From assembly GCF_040364665.1 (NCBI RefSeq), contig NZ_BAABWX010000001.1, positions 620,001 to 684,000 of the forward strand: a stretch of 64,000 bases of DNA. The letters run 5' to 3'. This DNA comes from Cognatishimia sp. WU-CL00825. GTDB taxonomy: Bacteria; Pseudomonadota; Alphaproteobacteria; Rhodobacterales; Rhodobacteraceae. The translations under genes were made by a program, and so were the position numbers. Under the pieces are notes generated by a model. It saw only the letters and a list, made by a program, of their open reading frames with translations, made no database searches and was not told the DNA's origin. Below are positions 1-8,925 of this stretch, piece by piece (the stretch's first letter is position 1; each line of letters opens with the position of its first letter).

Positions 1-41
1 CTCTGATGAGAGTGCGCCTAGGTTTGGGAGGTTTCGTTTCG

Positions 42-1094
42 TTAGTTAGAGACAGCCAGACCGTCAGCATTGAACGTGCGCACGCGGTCGCGATCAAAGT
101 TCAGACCGATGATATCACCGACCTGCTTGTCTGAATCGCCATTGATCCGCACGTTGATCTGCCCCAATTCGCCGCCATCACACAGCAGGAACGTATCAGC
201 CCCCAAGAATTCAGTGACCTCGACCTTTGCGTCACATTGGCCGCTGCCAGCAGGGCCAATGGTGATGTGCTCGGGGCGAATGCCAAGATGCGCGGTGGCG
301 GCGTTAACCGGGTAATCATCACCGCGATGTCCCGGCAAATCATAGCCCCCAGACCGTGCGCTTGCCGGCATGATGTTCATTTTCGGGCTGCCGATGAACT
401 GCGCCACAAACAGGTTGGCTGGATTTTCATAGAGGTCGCGCGGGCTGCCGACCTGAGCGATAACCCCGTATTCCAAAACCACAATTTTATCTGCCAAGGT
501 CATGGCTTCGACCTGATCGTGGGTCACATAGATCATTGTGGCCTTCAGGCTTTGGTGCAGTTTGGCGATCTCGTGGCGCATTTCGACCCGCAGGGCAGCG
601 TCGAGGTTGGACAGAGGTTCGTCAAACAAGAAAGCGGTGGGGTCACGGACAATAGAACGTCCGATCGCCACACGCTGACGTTGCCCACCAGAGAGGTCTT
701 TGGGGCGACGATCCAGATAGGTTTCCAGTTTCAGGACAGCCGCCGCGTGGTCGACTTTTTCTTTCTGTTCCTGCTTAGATGCTCCGGCGGTTTTAAGCGA
801 AAACCCCATGTTGTCGCGCACCGACATATGCGGATAAAGCGCATAGGATTGGAACACCATGGCAAGGCCGCGTTTTGATGGCGGCTGATCGGTTACGTCA
901 TTGCCGTTGATTTCAATCGCCCCGCGAGAGGTGTCTTCGAGACCTCCAATCATGCGTAGCAAAGTTGACTTGCCACAACCGGACGGACCAACAAAGACCA
1001 CAAACTCGCCGTCGTTGATATCGAGATCAACGCCTTTGATCACTTGAACTTCGCCAAACCATTTTTCGACGTTTTTAAGATGTATAGAGCCCAT
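42..1094 (-). CDS. Sugar ABC transporter ATP-binding protein (MalK/UgpC type)
   Basis: This is the ATPase that powers the sugar importer encoded upstream on the same strand. The 350 residues show a Walker A motif GPSGCGKST at 36-44, Q-loop Gln82, the signature LSGGQ at 134-138, Walker B FLFDEP at 155-160 and the switch His192. A C-terminal regulatory region of about 110 residues, typical of MalK/UgpC proteins, follows. Length is normal for the family. It is the last gene of the operon and its start overlaps the stop of the glycoside hydrolase gene by one base, so the two are translationally coupled. The substrate cannot be read from this protein; the hydrolase next to it suggests a glucosyl or mannosyl compound. 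Confidence 0.96.
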   Translation of the reverse strand: MGSIHLKNVEKWFGEVQVIKGVDLDINDGEFVVFVGPSGCGKSTLLRMIGGLEDTSRGAIEINGNDVTDQPPSKRGLAMVFQSYALYPHMSVRDNMGFSLKTAGASKQEQKEKVDHAAAVLKLETYLDRRPKDLSGGQRQRVAIGRSIVRDPTAFLFDEPLSNLDAALRVEMRHEIAKLHQSLKATMIYVTHDQVEAMTLADKIVVLEYGVIAQVGSPRDLYENPANLFVAQFIGSPKMNIMPASARSGGYDLPGHRGDDYPVNAATAHLGIRPEHITIGPAGSGQCDAKVEVTEFLGADTFLLCDGGELGQINVRINGDSDKQVGDIIGLNFDRDRVRTFNADGLAVSN

Positions 1095-2353
1095 TAGTCC
1101 CTCCGCTCATTCGGGTTGGCCCATGCCAGCCATGTGGCTGCGGTCCATGTGAAAGATTGCCCGCCGGCTGCAGCGCCAGTGGTTGAGTCGTAATATTCCG
1201 CAAAACCTTGGCTTCGGATCAGGTCAGCGGTTGCCAGTCGCAGACGTTCTGCCAGGTCTGCGTGGCCTTGGTCTGCAAGGCCGATGCCAATTAGCATGTT
1301 CATGAAAGCCCAGGTTGGACCACGCCAATACCGGCAGCTGTCATAGTGCTGCGAGGTGGTGGGGTGGCTGGCGACCGGGAAGTTGGTATTTGCGAAGCCA
1401 GTCTGTAATTTTGCCAGTTGATCTGCGTTTTCAAGCCCTGCGAACCAGCAGAGGAAGGAGGCATTAGACATACAACCGGCAAAATCCCCTGTGTGACCGT
1501 TGCGCGCATCATAGCTGCCAAGCGCTTGGTTCCACAGGCTTTCTGCGCCTGCGGTCAGGGTTTCGATTTCAGCCTCAATTCCGCTGATGTCCAGGCCCAA
1601 CTCTGTGCCCATGCTGAGCAGGTCTTTGTGGGCGCGCAGCAAAAGGAACGTTGTGGTTGGATCGGCCATTCGGAATGGGTTTTGCTCGAGCAGTTTTTGC
1701 TGATCCCATTTCAGAGCGGCACCTTGTTGCACCAGCCAGATGTAGCGGTCGTAGTCAAATTTAGTAGGGCGCATCGAGGCATCAACGTGACCGGTGTCGC
1801 GGCGGGTGTATTCGCCAACGCCTTCGGCTTTCATTGTGGTCAGGATTGCGTCCCATTCCGGCGCGTTGTCGCGACCAGATTCCCAGGGGTGCGTGACACA
1901 GATCGCGTTGTTTGCATCAACACGCCATTTAAGGAACCAACGGTGCCACGCCAGCATTTTGGGAAACAGCGCCGTGATCATGTCTTTGCCAGCTGCCTTA
2001 TCTTGTTCAAAGATAAGGCGGGCCATAGTCGCAGCAACGGGCGGTTGGGTGATGCCCGTAGAGGCCACAGGACCGGTGCCTTGCCAGACATCGAGGCCTG
2101 GGAAGTAGCTGGGATCGGGCTTGTGGAAAATGATATGGGGCACCATACCGTCATCCCATTGACCAGAAAACAAAGTTTCCAACTCTTGCCATGCGCGTTT
2201 TAGGTCAAACGTGGCAAATCCCAGGGCGGCAATGGCACTGTCCCAGTTCCATTGATAGGGGTACAGCCCTTCGGTTGGCACGGTATAACCACCTCGGTCG
2301 TTTTGGACCAAGATATTGCGCGCTTCGCGGTTGTGATTTGTTTGTGCATTCAT
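1094..2353 (-). CDS. GH63 / MGH1-like glycoside hydrolase
   Basis: A 419-residue cytoplasmic (alpha/alpha)6-barrel hydrolase with no signal peptide. The segment around PYQWNWDSA (33-41), the EWDAI segment near 165 and the [12 protein letters not shown] segment near 340 match the MGH1-like / GH63 clan, which includes mannosylglycerate and glucosylglycerate hydrolases. In that clan two acidic residues hydrolyse the glycosidic bond with inversion. Lying inside an ABC importer operon, it most likely cleaves the imported substrate. The most economical guess is a compatible solute such as glucosylglycerate, mannosylglycerate or glucosylglycerol; this is inference. It starts four bases after the upstream permease stop. 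Confidence 0.85.
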   Translation of the reverse strand: MNAQTNHNREARNILVQNDRGGYTVPTEGLYPYQWNWDSAIAALGFATFDLKRAWQELETLFSGQWDDGMVPHIIFHKPDPSYFPGLDVWQGTGPVASTGITQPPVAATMARLIFEQDKAAGKDMITALFPKMLAWHRWFLKWRVDANNAICVTHPWESGRDNAPEWDAILTTMKAEGVGEYTRRDTGHVDASMRPTKFDYDRYIWLVQQGAALKWDQQKLLEQNPFRMADPTTTFLLLRAHKDLLSMGTELGLDISGIEAEIETLTAGAESLWNQALGSYDARNGHTGDFAGCMSNASFLCWFAGLENADQLAKLQTGFANTNFPVASHPTTSQHYDSCRYWRGPTWAFMNMLIGIGLADQGHADLAERLRLATADLIRSQGFAEYYDSTTGAAAGGQSFTWTAATWLAWANPNERRD

Positions 2354-2357
2354 TTTC

Positions 2358-3572
2358 TTATCCTTTGACCGAGCCAGCTGTGAGGCCTTTGGTCATGAAC
2401 CTTTCGAGCCCAAGGAACAGCGCCATCACAGGGACAGTGGCGATAACGGCACCAGCCATGAGATGTTGTCGCGGAATTTCCGAGGAGTTGAGCATTGTGA
2501 CACCTCTTGTCAGGGTGAACTTTGACGGGTCATCCAGCAGCATGAAGGCCAAAAGGAATTCGTTCCAAGCGATCATAAAGACATAGAGCGACACCGAGGC
2601 CAAAGCCGGGAGGCTGAGGGGCAGAGTGATTTTCCAGATCACAGCGAGACGCCCAAGACCATCCATAAGGCCGGCTTCTTCGACTTCGGCGGGAAGGCCG
2701 CGGAAGTAACCTTGAAGCATATAAAGCGCCACGGGGATGGTGGTGACCGGATAGATCATCACAATGCCAAGGATCGAGTTGCGCAGGCCAATCATCGAAA
2801 AGGCGATATAGATTGGCAGGGCGAGAACGATCATTGGCACCATGTAGATCAACAAGATCGAGCGGCTGAAGGCCTTTTGACCCTGAAAGCGCAGGCGGGC
2901 GACCGCATAGGCTCCGGGGATGGAAAAGGCCAATGTGATAAAGACGGTCAGCACCGAAACATAGAAGGATGTCCAGAGATAGGACCCAAAGCCAAAGTCG
3001 GCAAACAGTTCGGAATAGCTGCGGAAGAGGCCGAGGCCTTTTTCCCAATCAAGCGAGAAATCAAGCGGGTTTTGCAACAAAGCTTGCTGAGATTTCAAGC
3101 TGGTCATGACCATCACATAGAAAGGGATCACCACGATGGCGGTGAAAAACACATAGCCAAAACCGGTAAGAAATTTGATCACAGCGTCTTCAAATTCGTG
3201 GCGGGTTAGCTCGCCCTGATGCACTTCTGGCAACATGGCAACCAATGCCGGGGCAAAACCACCGGTGAAGATCAGCACGCCGACCACATTGGCGATTGTG
3301 CTGACGTTTTCACCCACACGGATTGGGCCATAGCCGATCAGCGCACAAAGGATCATCACAGCCAAGGTGACGGCCGCCACGAGACTGCGGTTTGGCAGGT
3401 AGATCACCAGCATGCCCAAGATTGCGCCCACAATCAGTGCACCAAGCCCGCTTGGCGCAAATTCAGCACCAGTTGAAAACGACATGGCGATGGCCACGGT
3501 GACAGCAACAACAAAGGACCAAAGCGCACCAATAATGGGGGCCGTGACCTGTCCGATACGAAGAATGCTCAT
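2358..3572 (-). CDS. Sugar ABC transporter permease (MalG type) with N-terminal membrane extension
   Basis: Inner-membrane permease subunit. The C-terminal about 270 residues are a normal MalG-type BPD_transp_1 domain, with the EAA loop that docks on the ATPase (EEAGLMDGLGRLAVIWKITL). Before it lies an extra stretch of about 130 residues with roughly four hydrophobic helices (about 11-33, 43-60, 64-84 and 95-115). This brings the protein to 404 residues, against about 280 for ordinary MalG. Some alpha-glucoside permeases of the AglG type are also long, so the extension may be a subfamily trait. Its start overlaps the upstream permease stop by four bases (ATGA), showing tight coupling. Confidence 0.93.
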   Translation of the reverse strand: MSILRIGQVTAPIIGALWSFVVAVTVAIAMSFSTGAEFAPSGLGALIVGAILGMLVIYLPNRSLVAAVTLAVMILCALIGYGPIRVGENVSTIANVVGVLIFTGGFAPALVAMLPEVHQGELTRHEFEDAVIKFLTGFGYVFFTAIVVIPFYVMVMTSLKSQQALLQNPLDFSLDWEKGLGLFRSYSELFADFGFGSYLWTSFYVSVLTVFITLAFSIPGAYAVARLRFQGQKAFSRSILLIYMVPMIVLALPIYIAFSMIGLRNSILGIVMIYPVTTIPVALYMLQGYFRGLPAEVEEAGLMDGLGRLAVIWKITLPLSLPALASVSLYVFMIAWNEFLLAFMLLDDPSKFTLTRGVTMLNSSEIPRQHLMAGAVIATVPVMALFLGLERFMTKGLTAGSVKG

Positions 3573-4804
3573 AGTCCTTCCTCCTGGCTGATGTAACGGA
3601 AGAAGAAGAAGCTAAAGGTCAGCAAGCAGCAGAAGATGACCACGGCGACGGCTGCGCCTGCACCGATGTTACTGATCGCAAAGGCTTGTTCATAAACGTT
3701 AACGGTTAGGGTTCGGGTGCCTGCGTTACCACCGGTCAGCAAAAAGATGTCGTCAAACTTGTTGAAGGTCCAGATGAAGCGCAGCAGGAACAGCACTGAC
3801 AGAATGCCCAACAACTGAGGCATGCTGAGATACCAGAATTTCTGAAACGGGCTGGCACCGTCCATATCGGCGGCTTCGTACATGTCGGTATCAATCGACT
3901 GCATACGCGCCAGAATGAACAGGAACGACAGTGGGAAATAGCGCCAGATCTCAAACACGGTAACCGTGATCAAAGCCAAGGGCCGTTCGCCAAAAAAGTT
4001 GATCGCACCTTCGCTGACACCCATTTGGATCAGCAAAGCGTTTGCCGAGCCAGAGAAAGGGTCAAACAATGTCACCCAAGTGAAGGCCACCGCAATAACC
4101 GGGGCGACATATGGGAAAAGATATAGACCGCGCAACAGACCCTGGCCCTTGAAGCTTTTGTTCAACAACAGGGCAGCAAACAGACCAACAACCAATGCGC
4201 CAATGGTGCCAACAACCGTATAAAACAGCGTGACCCAAAGCACATTCATGAACTCGTCACCGTCAAACACACGGACAAAGTTTTCTAGTGAAAACTTGGA
4301 GTTGGTCAGGATGTGATCGGCTTTGCCAAAGGCCTTGGGTTCTGAGCCCTCAAGGGCTTCTTCGGCAGTGTCCATGTCTCCAGCAATGGAAACATCTATG
4401 CGATAGCGTTCGCTGAAACCTCCTTCAAGATCACCAAAATCACAGTTGATGTCGCGTCCGGTCAATTGACACTGAGGCGGCAGTTCGCCCAGCAGTGTGA
4501 CGCTATCAGGTAAGGTATCGCTGAAGCCAGCATTGGCAATGATATTGTCGCGGCTGGAATTACGAATGCGATAATCAAGTTGGGGGATATCCCCACGTGT
4601 ACGAAGGCTTTCTTTGACCACAACTTGCGCAGGGCGCAGGTCAGCCAGTTTGACGGGTTTGAAACTGATCCAGAAAATCGAAAGCAGTGGTAGGACGACG
4701 ACAAGGGTGATGATTGCGATTGTGGGCGCCAAGAGGCTCCAAGCCAATCGTGCCTCACCCTTTGCCAATGCCCCTCTGCCTGTCGGCGGGGATGACATAG
4801 ACAT
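3569..4804 (-). CDS. Sugar ABC transporter permease (MalF type) with a DUF11-like periplasmic domain
   Basis: Inner-membrane permease partner of the MalG-type subunit, with the EAA-loop sequence YEAADMDGASPFQKFWYLSM in the C-terminal half. I start it at 4804 because AGGGA lies 8 nt upstream (4813-4817), and because the longer start at 4840 would fall inside the hairpin 4828-4850. That gives 411 residues. After the first helix there is a periplasmic loop of about 130 residues. Residues about 75-141 (4382-4582) resemble the DUF11 beta-sandwich repeat: a DTLP motif, then two cysteines nine apart, then a GxxxxR(Y)RI strand. Ordinary permeases of this type lack such a domain at this place. Confidence 0.92.
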   Translation of the reverse strand: MSMSSPPTGRGALAKGEARLAWSLLAPTIAIITLVVVLPLLSIFWISFKPVKLADLRPAQVVVKESLRTRGDIPQLDYRIRNSSRDNIIANAGFSDTLPDSVTLLGELPPQCQLTGRDINCDFGDLEGGFSERYRIDVSIAGDMDTAEEALEGSEPKAFGKADHILTNSKFSLENFVRVFDGDEFMNVLWVTLFYTVVGTIGALVVGLFAALLLNKSFKGQGLLRGLYLFPYVAPVIAVAFTWVTLFDPFSGSANALLIQMGVSEGAINFFGERPLALITVTVFEIWRYFPLSFLFILARMQSIDTDMYEAADMDGASPFQKFWYLSMPQLLGILSVLFLLRFIWTFNKFDDIFLLTGGNAGTRTLTVNVYEQAFAISNIGAGAAVAVVIFCCLLTFSFFFFRYISQEEGL

Positions 4805-4827
4805 GGAAATATTCCCTGTTAAAAGCC

Positions 4828-4850
4828 GGGCGGCAGACAATCTGCCGCCC
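4828..4850 (-). terminator. Hairpin between binding-protein and permease genes
   Basis: A perfect 9-bp GC-rich stem (GGGCGGCAG / CTGCCGCCC) with a 5-nt loop sits in the 58-nt gap between the substrate-binding protein and the first permease. On the minus strand it is followed by only a short T-containing run (GGCTTTT), so it should be a partial terminator or a block to 3' exonucleases. Such hairpins are well known in sugar ABC operons, where they raise binding-protein mRNA above permease mRNA. I infer that role here. Confidence 0.7.
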
Positions 4851-4862
4851 GTTTTTGATGGA

Positions 4863-6224
4863 TTAGTTAACTTTTGCGAGTTCTGCGTTCAGTGCTTCCA
4901 CTGTTGCAGCCGCGTCGCGGGCCCCATCAATATACTCGCGCACCAGGCGGTTGATTGCCTGCGAGTTGTTGATTTTGGATGCCAAGGACAGCTGACCCTC
5001 GGTCACGCCCCAACGTTGCGCCACATCAAGACCACCAACGATTTCGTTGATCATGTCTTGTGGGTAAAGCTCGCCCAGTGGTGCTTTGCGGTCCACGCCA
5101 ACAGGCAATTCTGCCCATGCCATCGAGAATTTATCCGCGTCATCCATTGTGCCTTTGCGCACGGGGAATTTACCCTCGGGTGCAATCGACAGAGTTTGGG
5201 TGTAGCCCTCATCCATGGAGAATTTTACAAACTCCATCGCCGCGTCTGTGTCAGCATCTGTTGTGATGCCAAAATAACGTACGTCAGCGTAGGCTGCGCC
5301 ACCTGGGTTTGATGGACCTGCAAAGTTTGTCACAACACCGGTTTTGCCTGCCAATTCACGCGACTGAGGGTCGCTGTTGATTGTGGGCGGAGCGGAATCG
5401 CGCAGACCTGCCAGTTCATCCAGAATAAATGGCGACCAGATGATCATTGCCGCTTGGCCCGCAAAATAGAGTTCGCGGGACTGTTTCCAGTACAGTTCAC
5501 CCGGAGGCGACGCTTTGGCAATGGCCTTGTAGAAGTCCAGAACTTCGGTGGTTGCTGCAACATCAAGAGGCGCAAAACCATCGGAATCCACAGGGGAAAC
5601 GCCGTTGGCCAGGAAGACATGCTCTAGCACCTGAGACATGAAGTTTTCGTCAACCTTGGTGGGGGCGACAAAGCCATACATGCTGGGTGGGTTGTGCAGT
5701 TTATCAAGCGCAGCCAATACGTTGGCATAAGAACTTGGAGCTGCAAGGCCCTCCGCGTCAAACAGGTCTTTGCGGTAAACCACAAGCTGTGTCCAGCCAT
5801 CAACTGGAACCGCTGCGGTCAGACCATCATAGGCAGCCATGGCGATTGCGCCCGGTGCAAATGTGCCTTCGCCAAGCTCTTCGATCACGTCAGAGGCGGC
5901 GTCAACATCCAGAATACCGGCTTCGGCCCAAGGCAGGGCATATTGCAATGTGTGATAGATCACATCGGGCAAGTCACCCGCAGCAAACGCGGCTGTAGCA
6001 CGTGTGCCAAGGTCAGACTCGGTGACGGGAATAACTTCGACAGATGTGCCGGTTTGTGCCTTAAATTGTGCGGCCATTTCTTGCTGTTTCGCAAGACGCT
6101 CTGGCTGTTCCTCGGTGGTCCAGAAGCGGATGCTGTCAGCCATGGCACCGGATGATGCCAAAACAAGGGCAGCCGAACTGCAAAGCAGTACCTGGCGTGC
6201 GTTGGTTTTAAATGAAGTGAACAT
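4863..6224 (-). CDS. Sugar ABC transporter periplasmic substrate-binding protein
   Basis: Extracytoplasmic binding protein of the MalE/UgpB-like family (SBP_bac_1), 453 residues. I start it at the ATG at 6224, which has GGGAGGA 5-6 nt upstream. The N-terminus then has a positively charged region, a hydrophobic core and an AMA cleavage site before DSIRFWTTEEQ. The mature protein has the usual two-lobe composition and is rich in aromatic residues that could stack on a sugar. It follows the LacI gene by 29 nt and precedes the two permeases, the usual layout of a regulated sugar import operon. The ligand is unknown. Confidence 0.94.
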   Translation of the reverse strand: MFTSFKTNARQVLLCSSAALVLASSGAMADSIRFWTTEEQPERLAKQQEMAAQFKAQTGTSVEVIPVTESDLGTRATAAFAAGDLPDVIYHTLQYALPWAEAGILDVDAASDVIEELGEGTFAPGAIAMAAYDGLTAAVPVDGWTQLVVYRKDLFDAEGLAAPSSYANVLAALDKLHNPPSMYGFVAPTKVDENFMSQVLEHVFLANGVSPVDSDGFAPLDVAATTEVLDFYKAIAKASPPGELYWKQSRELYFAGQAAMIIWSPFILDELAGLRDSAPPTINSDPQSRELAGKTGVVTNFAGPSNPGGAAYADVRYFGITTDADTDAAMEFVKFSMDEGYTQTLSIAPEGKFPVRKGTMDDADKFSMAWAELPVGVDRKAPLGELYPQDMINEIVGGLDVAQRWGVTEGQLSLASKINNSQAINRLVREYIDGARDAAATVEALNAELAKVN

Positions 6225-6253
6225 AGAATCCTCCCAAAGGTTCACGGTGAAAT

Positions 6254-7345
6254 TTATTCGGTCAGTCGTCGCGCGAGCTGCTCCGAATTCATTGAGGGCG
6301 CATTGTCAGAGCCCCCGCTTACGAAATGCGCAGAGGCAATTTCGCGAAGTTCTTGTGGGTCTTCGCCACGGATTTGCCGGATCAGCAAACTCGCAAGCCG
6401 ACGGCCCGCCTGATAGCTGTCCACTCGAAAGCTGCTGAGCTTTGGTTTGGCATAGCTGCCTTGTGGAATGCCGTCATATCCAATGACCGATAGGTCGGTG
6501 CCAACCGACAGGCCAAACTGTTCTGCAGCCTCATAAACGCCAAGCGCCAATGCGTCTGTCGCGCCAATGATGGCCGTTGGCGGAGAGGGCAAACGCAGCA
6601 ATTTTTTGGTTGCAACATCAGCCTCTTCACTGCGTTGAATGCCATGAACGTCAATTTTGGCATCATAGGGCAGGCCACATTCCGCGAGCCCTTTGAGGTA
6701 GCCGTCATGGCGCAGGTGGGTGTAGTTATATTCGTTCAAAGCGCCGAGAAATCCGATGCGCTTGTGCCCCAATTCTGACAAATGCCGCACCGCACGGGCC
6801 ATGGCATCGCCACCTGCGATGTCATACCAAGACAGCCTAGAGCTTTCGGTGTTTTTGCCATAGCCGGTGCGACCAAACAGGACATGTGGTACATTCTGAT
6901 CCAGCAGAATCTTGACGCGTCGATCCCTGACGCGGGTCCGCGGCAGAATGAAACCGTCTGCTTTATGCTCGTGGATCAGGCGCAACAGGGTGCGTTCCAT
7001 ATCTGCGCCAGAGTGTGCAGTGGCGACGGTTAATGTCCAGCCGTTCTCGCTGGCTTCCTCAGAAACGCCAGACAGAAAGGTGGTTAAAAAGGGCGCGTGC
7101 CCGTCATATTCGGTGGTTTCGAGAACCAGACCCAAAGCGCGCACACGACCGGTTTTGATCGCTTGCGCGTGGGACAATGGACGATATCCCATGCGCTCGG
7201 CCATGCGTTTGACACGCAACTGTGTGCTTTCGGAAATATCAGGATAGGCGTTCATTGCCCTTGAAACGGTGCCCTTTGACAAGCCCAACGCCTCAGCGAC
7301 ATCGCTGATTTTTACGCGTGTTTTTGGCCTTGTGACTTGTGACAT
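6254..7345 (-). CDS. LacI family transcriptional regulator
   Basis: First gene of the operon and its likely repressor. Started at 7345, where GGGGGA precedes the ATG; this gives 363 residues. The N-terminal helix-turn-helix with hinge helix (VKISDVAEALGLSKGTVSRA) is typical of LacI proteins, and the rest is a periplasmic-binding-protein-like sugar-sensing domain. A perfect palindrome of LacI-operator type lies 54 nt upstream of the start, consistent with autoregulation and control of the downstream ABC and hydrolase genes. The effector should be the transported sugar or its breakdown product. Confidence 0.94.
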   Translation of the reverse strand: MSQVTRPKTRVKISDVAEALGLSKGTVSRAMNAYPDISESTQLRVKRMAERMGYRPLSHAQAIKTGRVRALGLVLETTEYDGHAPFLTTFLSGVSEEASENGWTLTVATAHSGADMERTLLRLIHEHKADGFILPRTRVRDRRVKILLDQNVPHVLFGRTGYGKNTESSRLSWYDIAGGDAMARAVRHLSELGHKRIGFLGALNEYNYTHLRHDGYLKGLAECGLPYDAKIDVHGIQRSEEADVATKKLLRLPSPPTAIIGATDALALGVYEAAEQFGLSVGTDLSVIGYDGIPQGSYAKPKLSSFRVDSYQAGRRLASLLIRQIRGEDPQELREIASAHFVSGGSDNAPSMNSEQLARRLTE

Positions 7346-7398
7346 GTTTCCCCCGAATTCGCGGTGCCTAATTGGCTCGCTTGATTCGAGAGTGAGTT

Positions 7399-7414
7399 CC
7401 GAAACCGGTTTCGG
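7399..7414. promoter_or_regulatory. LacI-type operator palindrome
   Basis: The 16-nt sequence CCGAAACCGGTTTCGG is a perfect inverted repeat with a central CG, the normal form of a LacI-family operator. It sits just upstream of the lacI-type gene, in the promoter region of the sugar operon. Seen directly; the binding protein is inferred from position. Confidence 0.8.
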
Positions 7415-7510
7415 CAATGATTTTATTCAAAAAATTTCAAGCAAACCCCCAATAACATTTGGGGGTTGTCAAATAATTGCGTTTTTGAGACTGCTGGAAC
7501 GGTGCCGACG

Positions 7511-7519
7511 TGTGGATAA
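7511..7519 (-). promoter_or_regulatory. DnaA-box-like 9-mer
   Basis: The plus strand reads TGTGGATAA, the exact complement of the DnaA box TTATCCACA, next to an AT-rich stretch (7526-7550). A single box is not an origin; a second identical 9-mer is at 19887-19895. It may be a DnaA regulatory or titration site, or chance. Confidence 0.3.
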
Positions 7520-7572
7520 CTGACTGATATTATTTAATTAAATTTGATTGACTGGAAATGCCGCTGATTGAT

Positions 7573-8925
7573 TTACGGCTCAAAACCCTCGGGAACACCA
7601 AAAATTGGTGTTTTAAGGCCAGTTCCGGTGAGCGCGTGTAAAAACTGGACTATGTCAGAGATATCCTGATCGGACAGCACCACGGATTTGATGTCGATTT
7701 TTGCCGCTTGGCGCGCCATTTCAAATCTGTCTGACCGTACGGTGAAATCAATTGCCGCAAGCCATTCGGCCTTGGGCAAATGGGCATCTGCGGGCTGCCA
7801 AGATTGGCGGGATTGCTGTGGGTTTAAGTGGTGACGCACCATGCTTTCGAGGGTCGCAAATGCACCATTGTGGCCATAGGGCGCTGTCAAAGCCACATTG
7901 CGCAGCATCGGCGTGCGAAAGCGGTATGCATCGTCCAGATCATCGCTTTCGCCCATACGGCCCACATCGCGCACCATTGGATCAAAGCGACGGGTACGGC
8001 CAGGGCCAAAGGCGGGCAGGGCAAGGGCGTGAAACTTTTGATCGCTGAGCAGCTTGCCTGAATGGCAAGTGCTGCAATTTGCCTTGCCATAGAAGAGCTG
8101 CATGCCGCGTTGTTGGGTGTCTGTTAAGGCCGCGGTGTCACCGGCAAGAAATTGGTCAAATGGGCTATCGATGCTGCGCCATTCGATGGCCTGAAAGGCA
8201 GCGAGTGCGTTGGCGATTTCTACGATGGTGACTTGATCTGGGTCTTGGATGTGGTCGAAAGCCGCGACAAAACGTGTGCCATAATCGCCTTTGGTGCGCA
8301 CGGCTTTGGCGATGATAGGCCAAGGGGCATCTATACGGTCATGGGCCGCGCCAGCCACTTGGTTTTCGCCGGGATTGCCAGCCATTTCAAATTGCGCGAC
8401 CAGTGGAAAAACCGCTTGGGCTGCGAGCAGTGAGTTAAAACCGGTGGGCAGCCATTCCTCGGCCGGGGAATTGAATCCGTTTTCAAAATCATCAGAGATG
8501 CTGAGTCGCCCGTCATGGAACAGCGTGTGCAGCTCTTTGGCCCCGAGATTCCAAAGTGGCGGTGCATTGCGTGGGATGCGTTTTTTGATACGCGTTTCAC
8601 CCGTGCCTGCGGTGCGATCTGTGCCCAATCCAACACCGCCTTCGCCGATGCCAAGAGACAATCCATCGCCGGTGCCAAAATCGGGATGATGACAGGTCGC
8701 ACAGCTAATATTTCTGTTGCCTGACAGGATTTTGTCGTAGAATAGGTCACGCCCTAAGGCCGCCTGTTTCATATCAAAATCAATGAAATCAGCAGCGGTC
8801 AATGGGGCAGGGAGTTCGCCCGCCAAGGCTGGTGTGGCCATAAGAAAAGAGAGACCAAATAGATGCGCGCGATAGCCTTTGGATTGGCCTTGTTGGCGAC
8901 GCCGGTGATGGCGGAAATTGAACAT
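7573..8925 (-). CDS. Di-haem cytochrome c peroxidase / MauG family protein
   Basis: Periplasmic di-haem protein, 450 residues from the start chosen here. Two c-type haem sites are visible, CATCH in the N-terminal half and CSTCH in the C-terminal half, as in bacterial cytochrome c peroxidases, which reduce H2O2 with electrons from small cytochromes, and in MauG-like oxidases. The frame is open up to 9288, but that extension is antisense to the Sel1 gene and lacks family features. The ATG at 8925 gives a basic n-region, a hydrophobic core and an ALA cleavage site; the ATG at 8841 would leave no signal peptide. This start overlaps the divergent gene by 63 nt. Peroxidase versus MauG-type function cannot be decided here. 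Confidence 0.85.
   Translation of the reverse strand: MFNFRHHRRRQQGQSKGYRAHLFGLSFLMATPALAGELPAPLTAADFIDFDMKQAALGRDLFYDKILSGNRNISCATCHHPDFGTGDGLSLGIGEGGVGLGTDRTAGTGETRIKKRIPRNAPPLWNLGAKELHTLFHDGRLSISDDFENGFNSPAEEWLPTGFNSLLAAQAVFPLVAQFEMAGNPGENQVAGAAHDRIDAPWPIIAKAVRTKGDYGTRFVAAFDHIQDPDQVTIVEIANALAAFQAIEWRSIDSPFDQFLAGDTAALTDTQQRGMQLFYGKANCSTCHSGKLLSDQKFHALALPAFGPGRTRRFDPMVRDVGRMGESDDLDDAYRFRTPMLRNVALTAPYGHNGAFATLESMVRHHLNPQQSRQSWQPADAHLPKAEWLAAIDFTVRSDRFEMARQAAKIDIKSVVLSDQDISDIVQFLHALTGTGLKTPIFGVPEGFEP

Noticed and set aside
237..878. Long plus-strand open frame (213 codons)
   Set aside because: Antisense to the ABC ATPase gene, with a His/Arg-rich composition and no family features.
7511..7550. 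Replication origin suggested by a perfect DnaA box next to AT-rich DNA
   Set aside because: Only one box is present, there are no dnaA, dnaN, hemE or parAB neighbours, and an isolated 9-mer is expected by chance about once in a window of this size.
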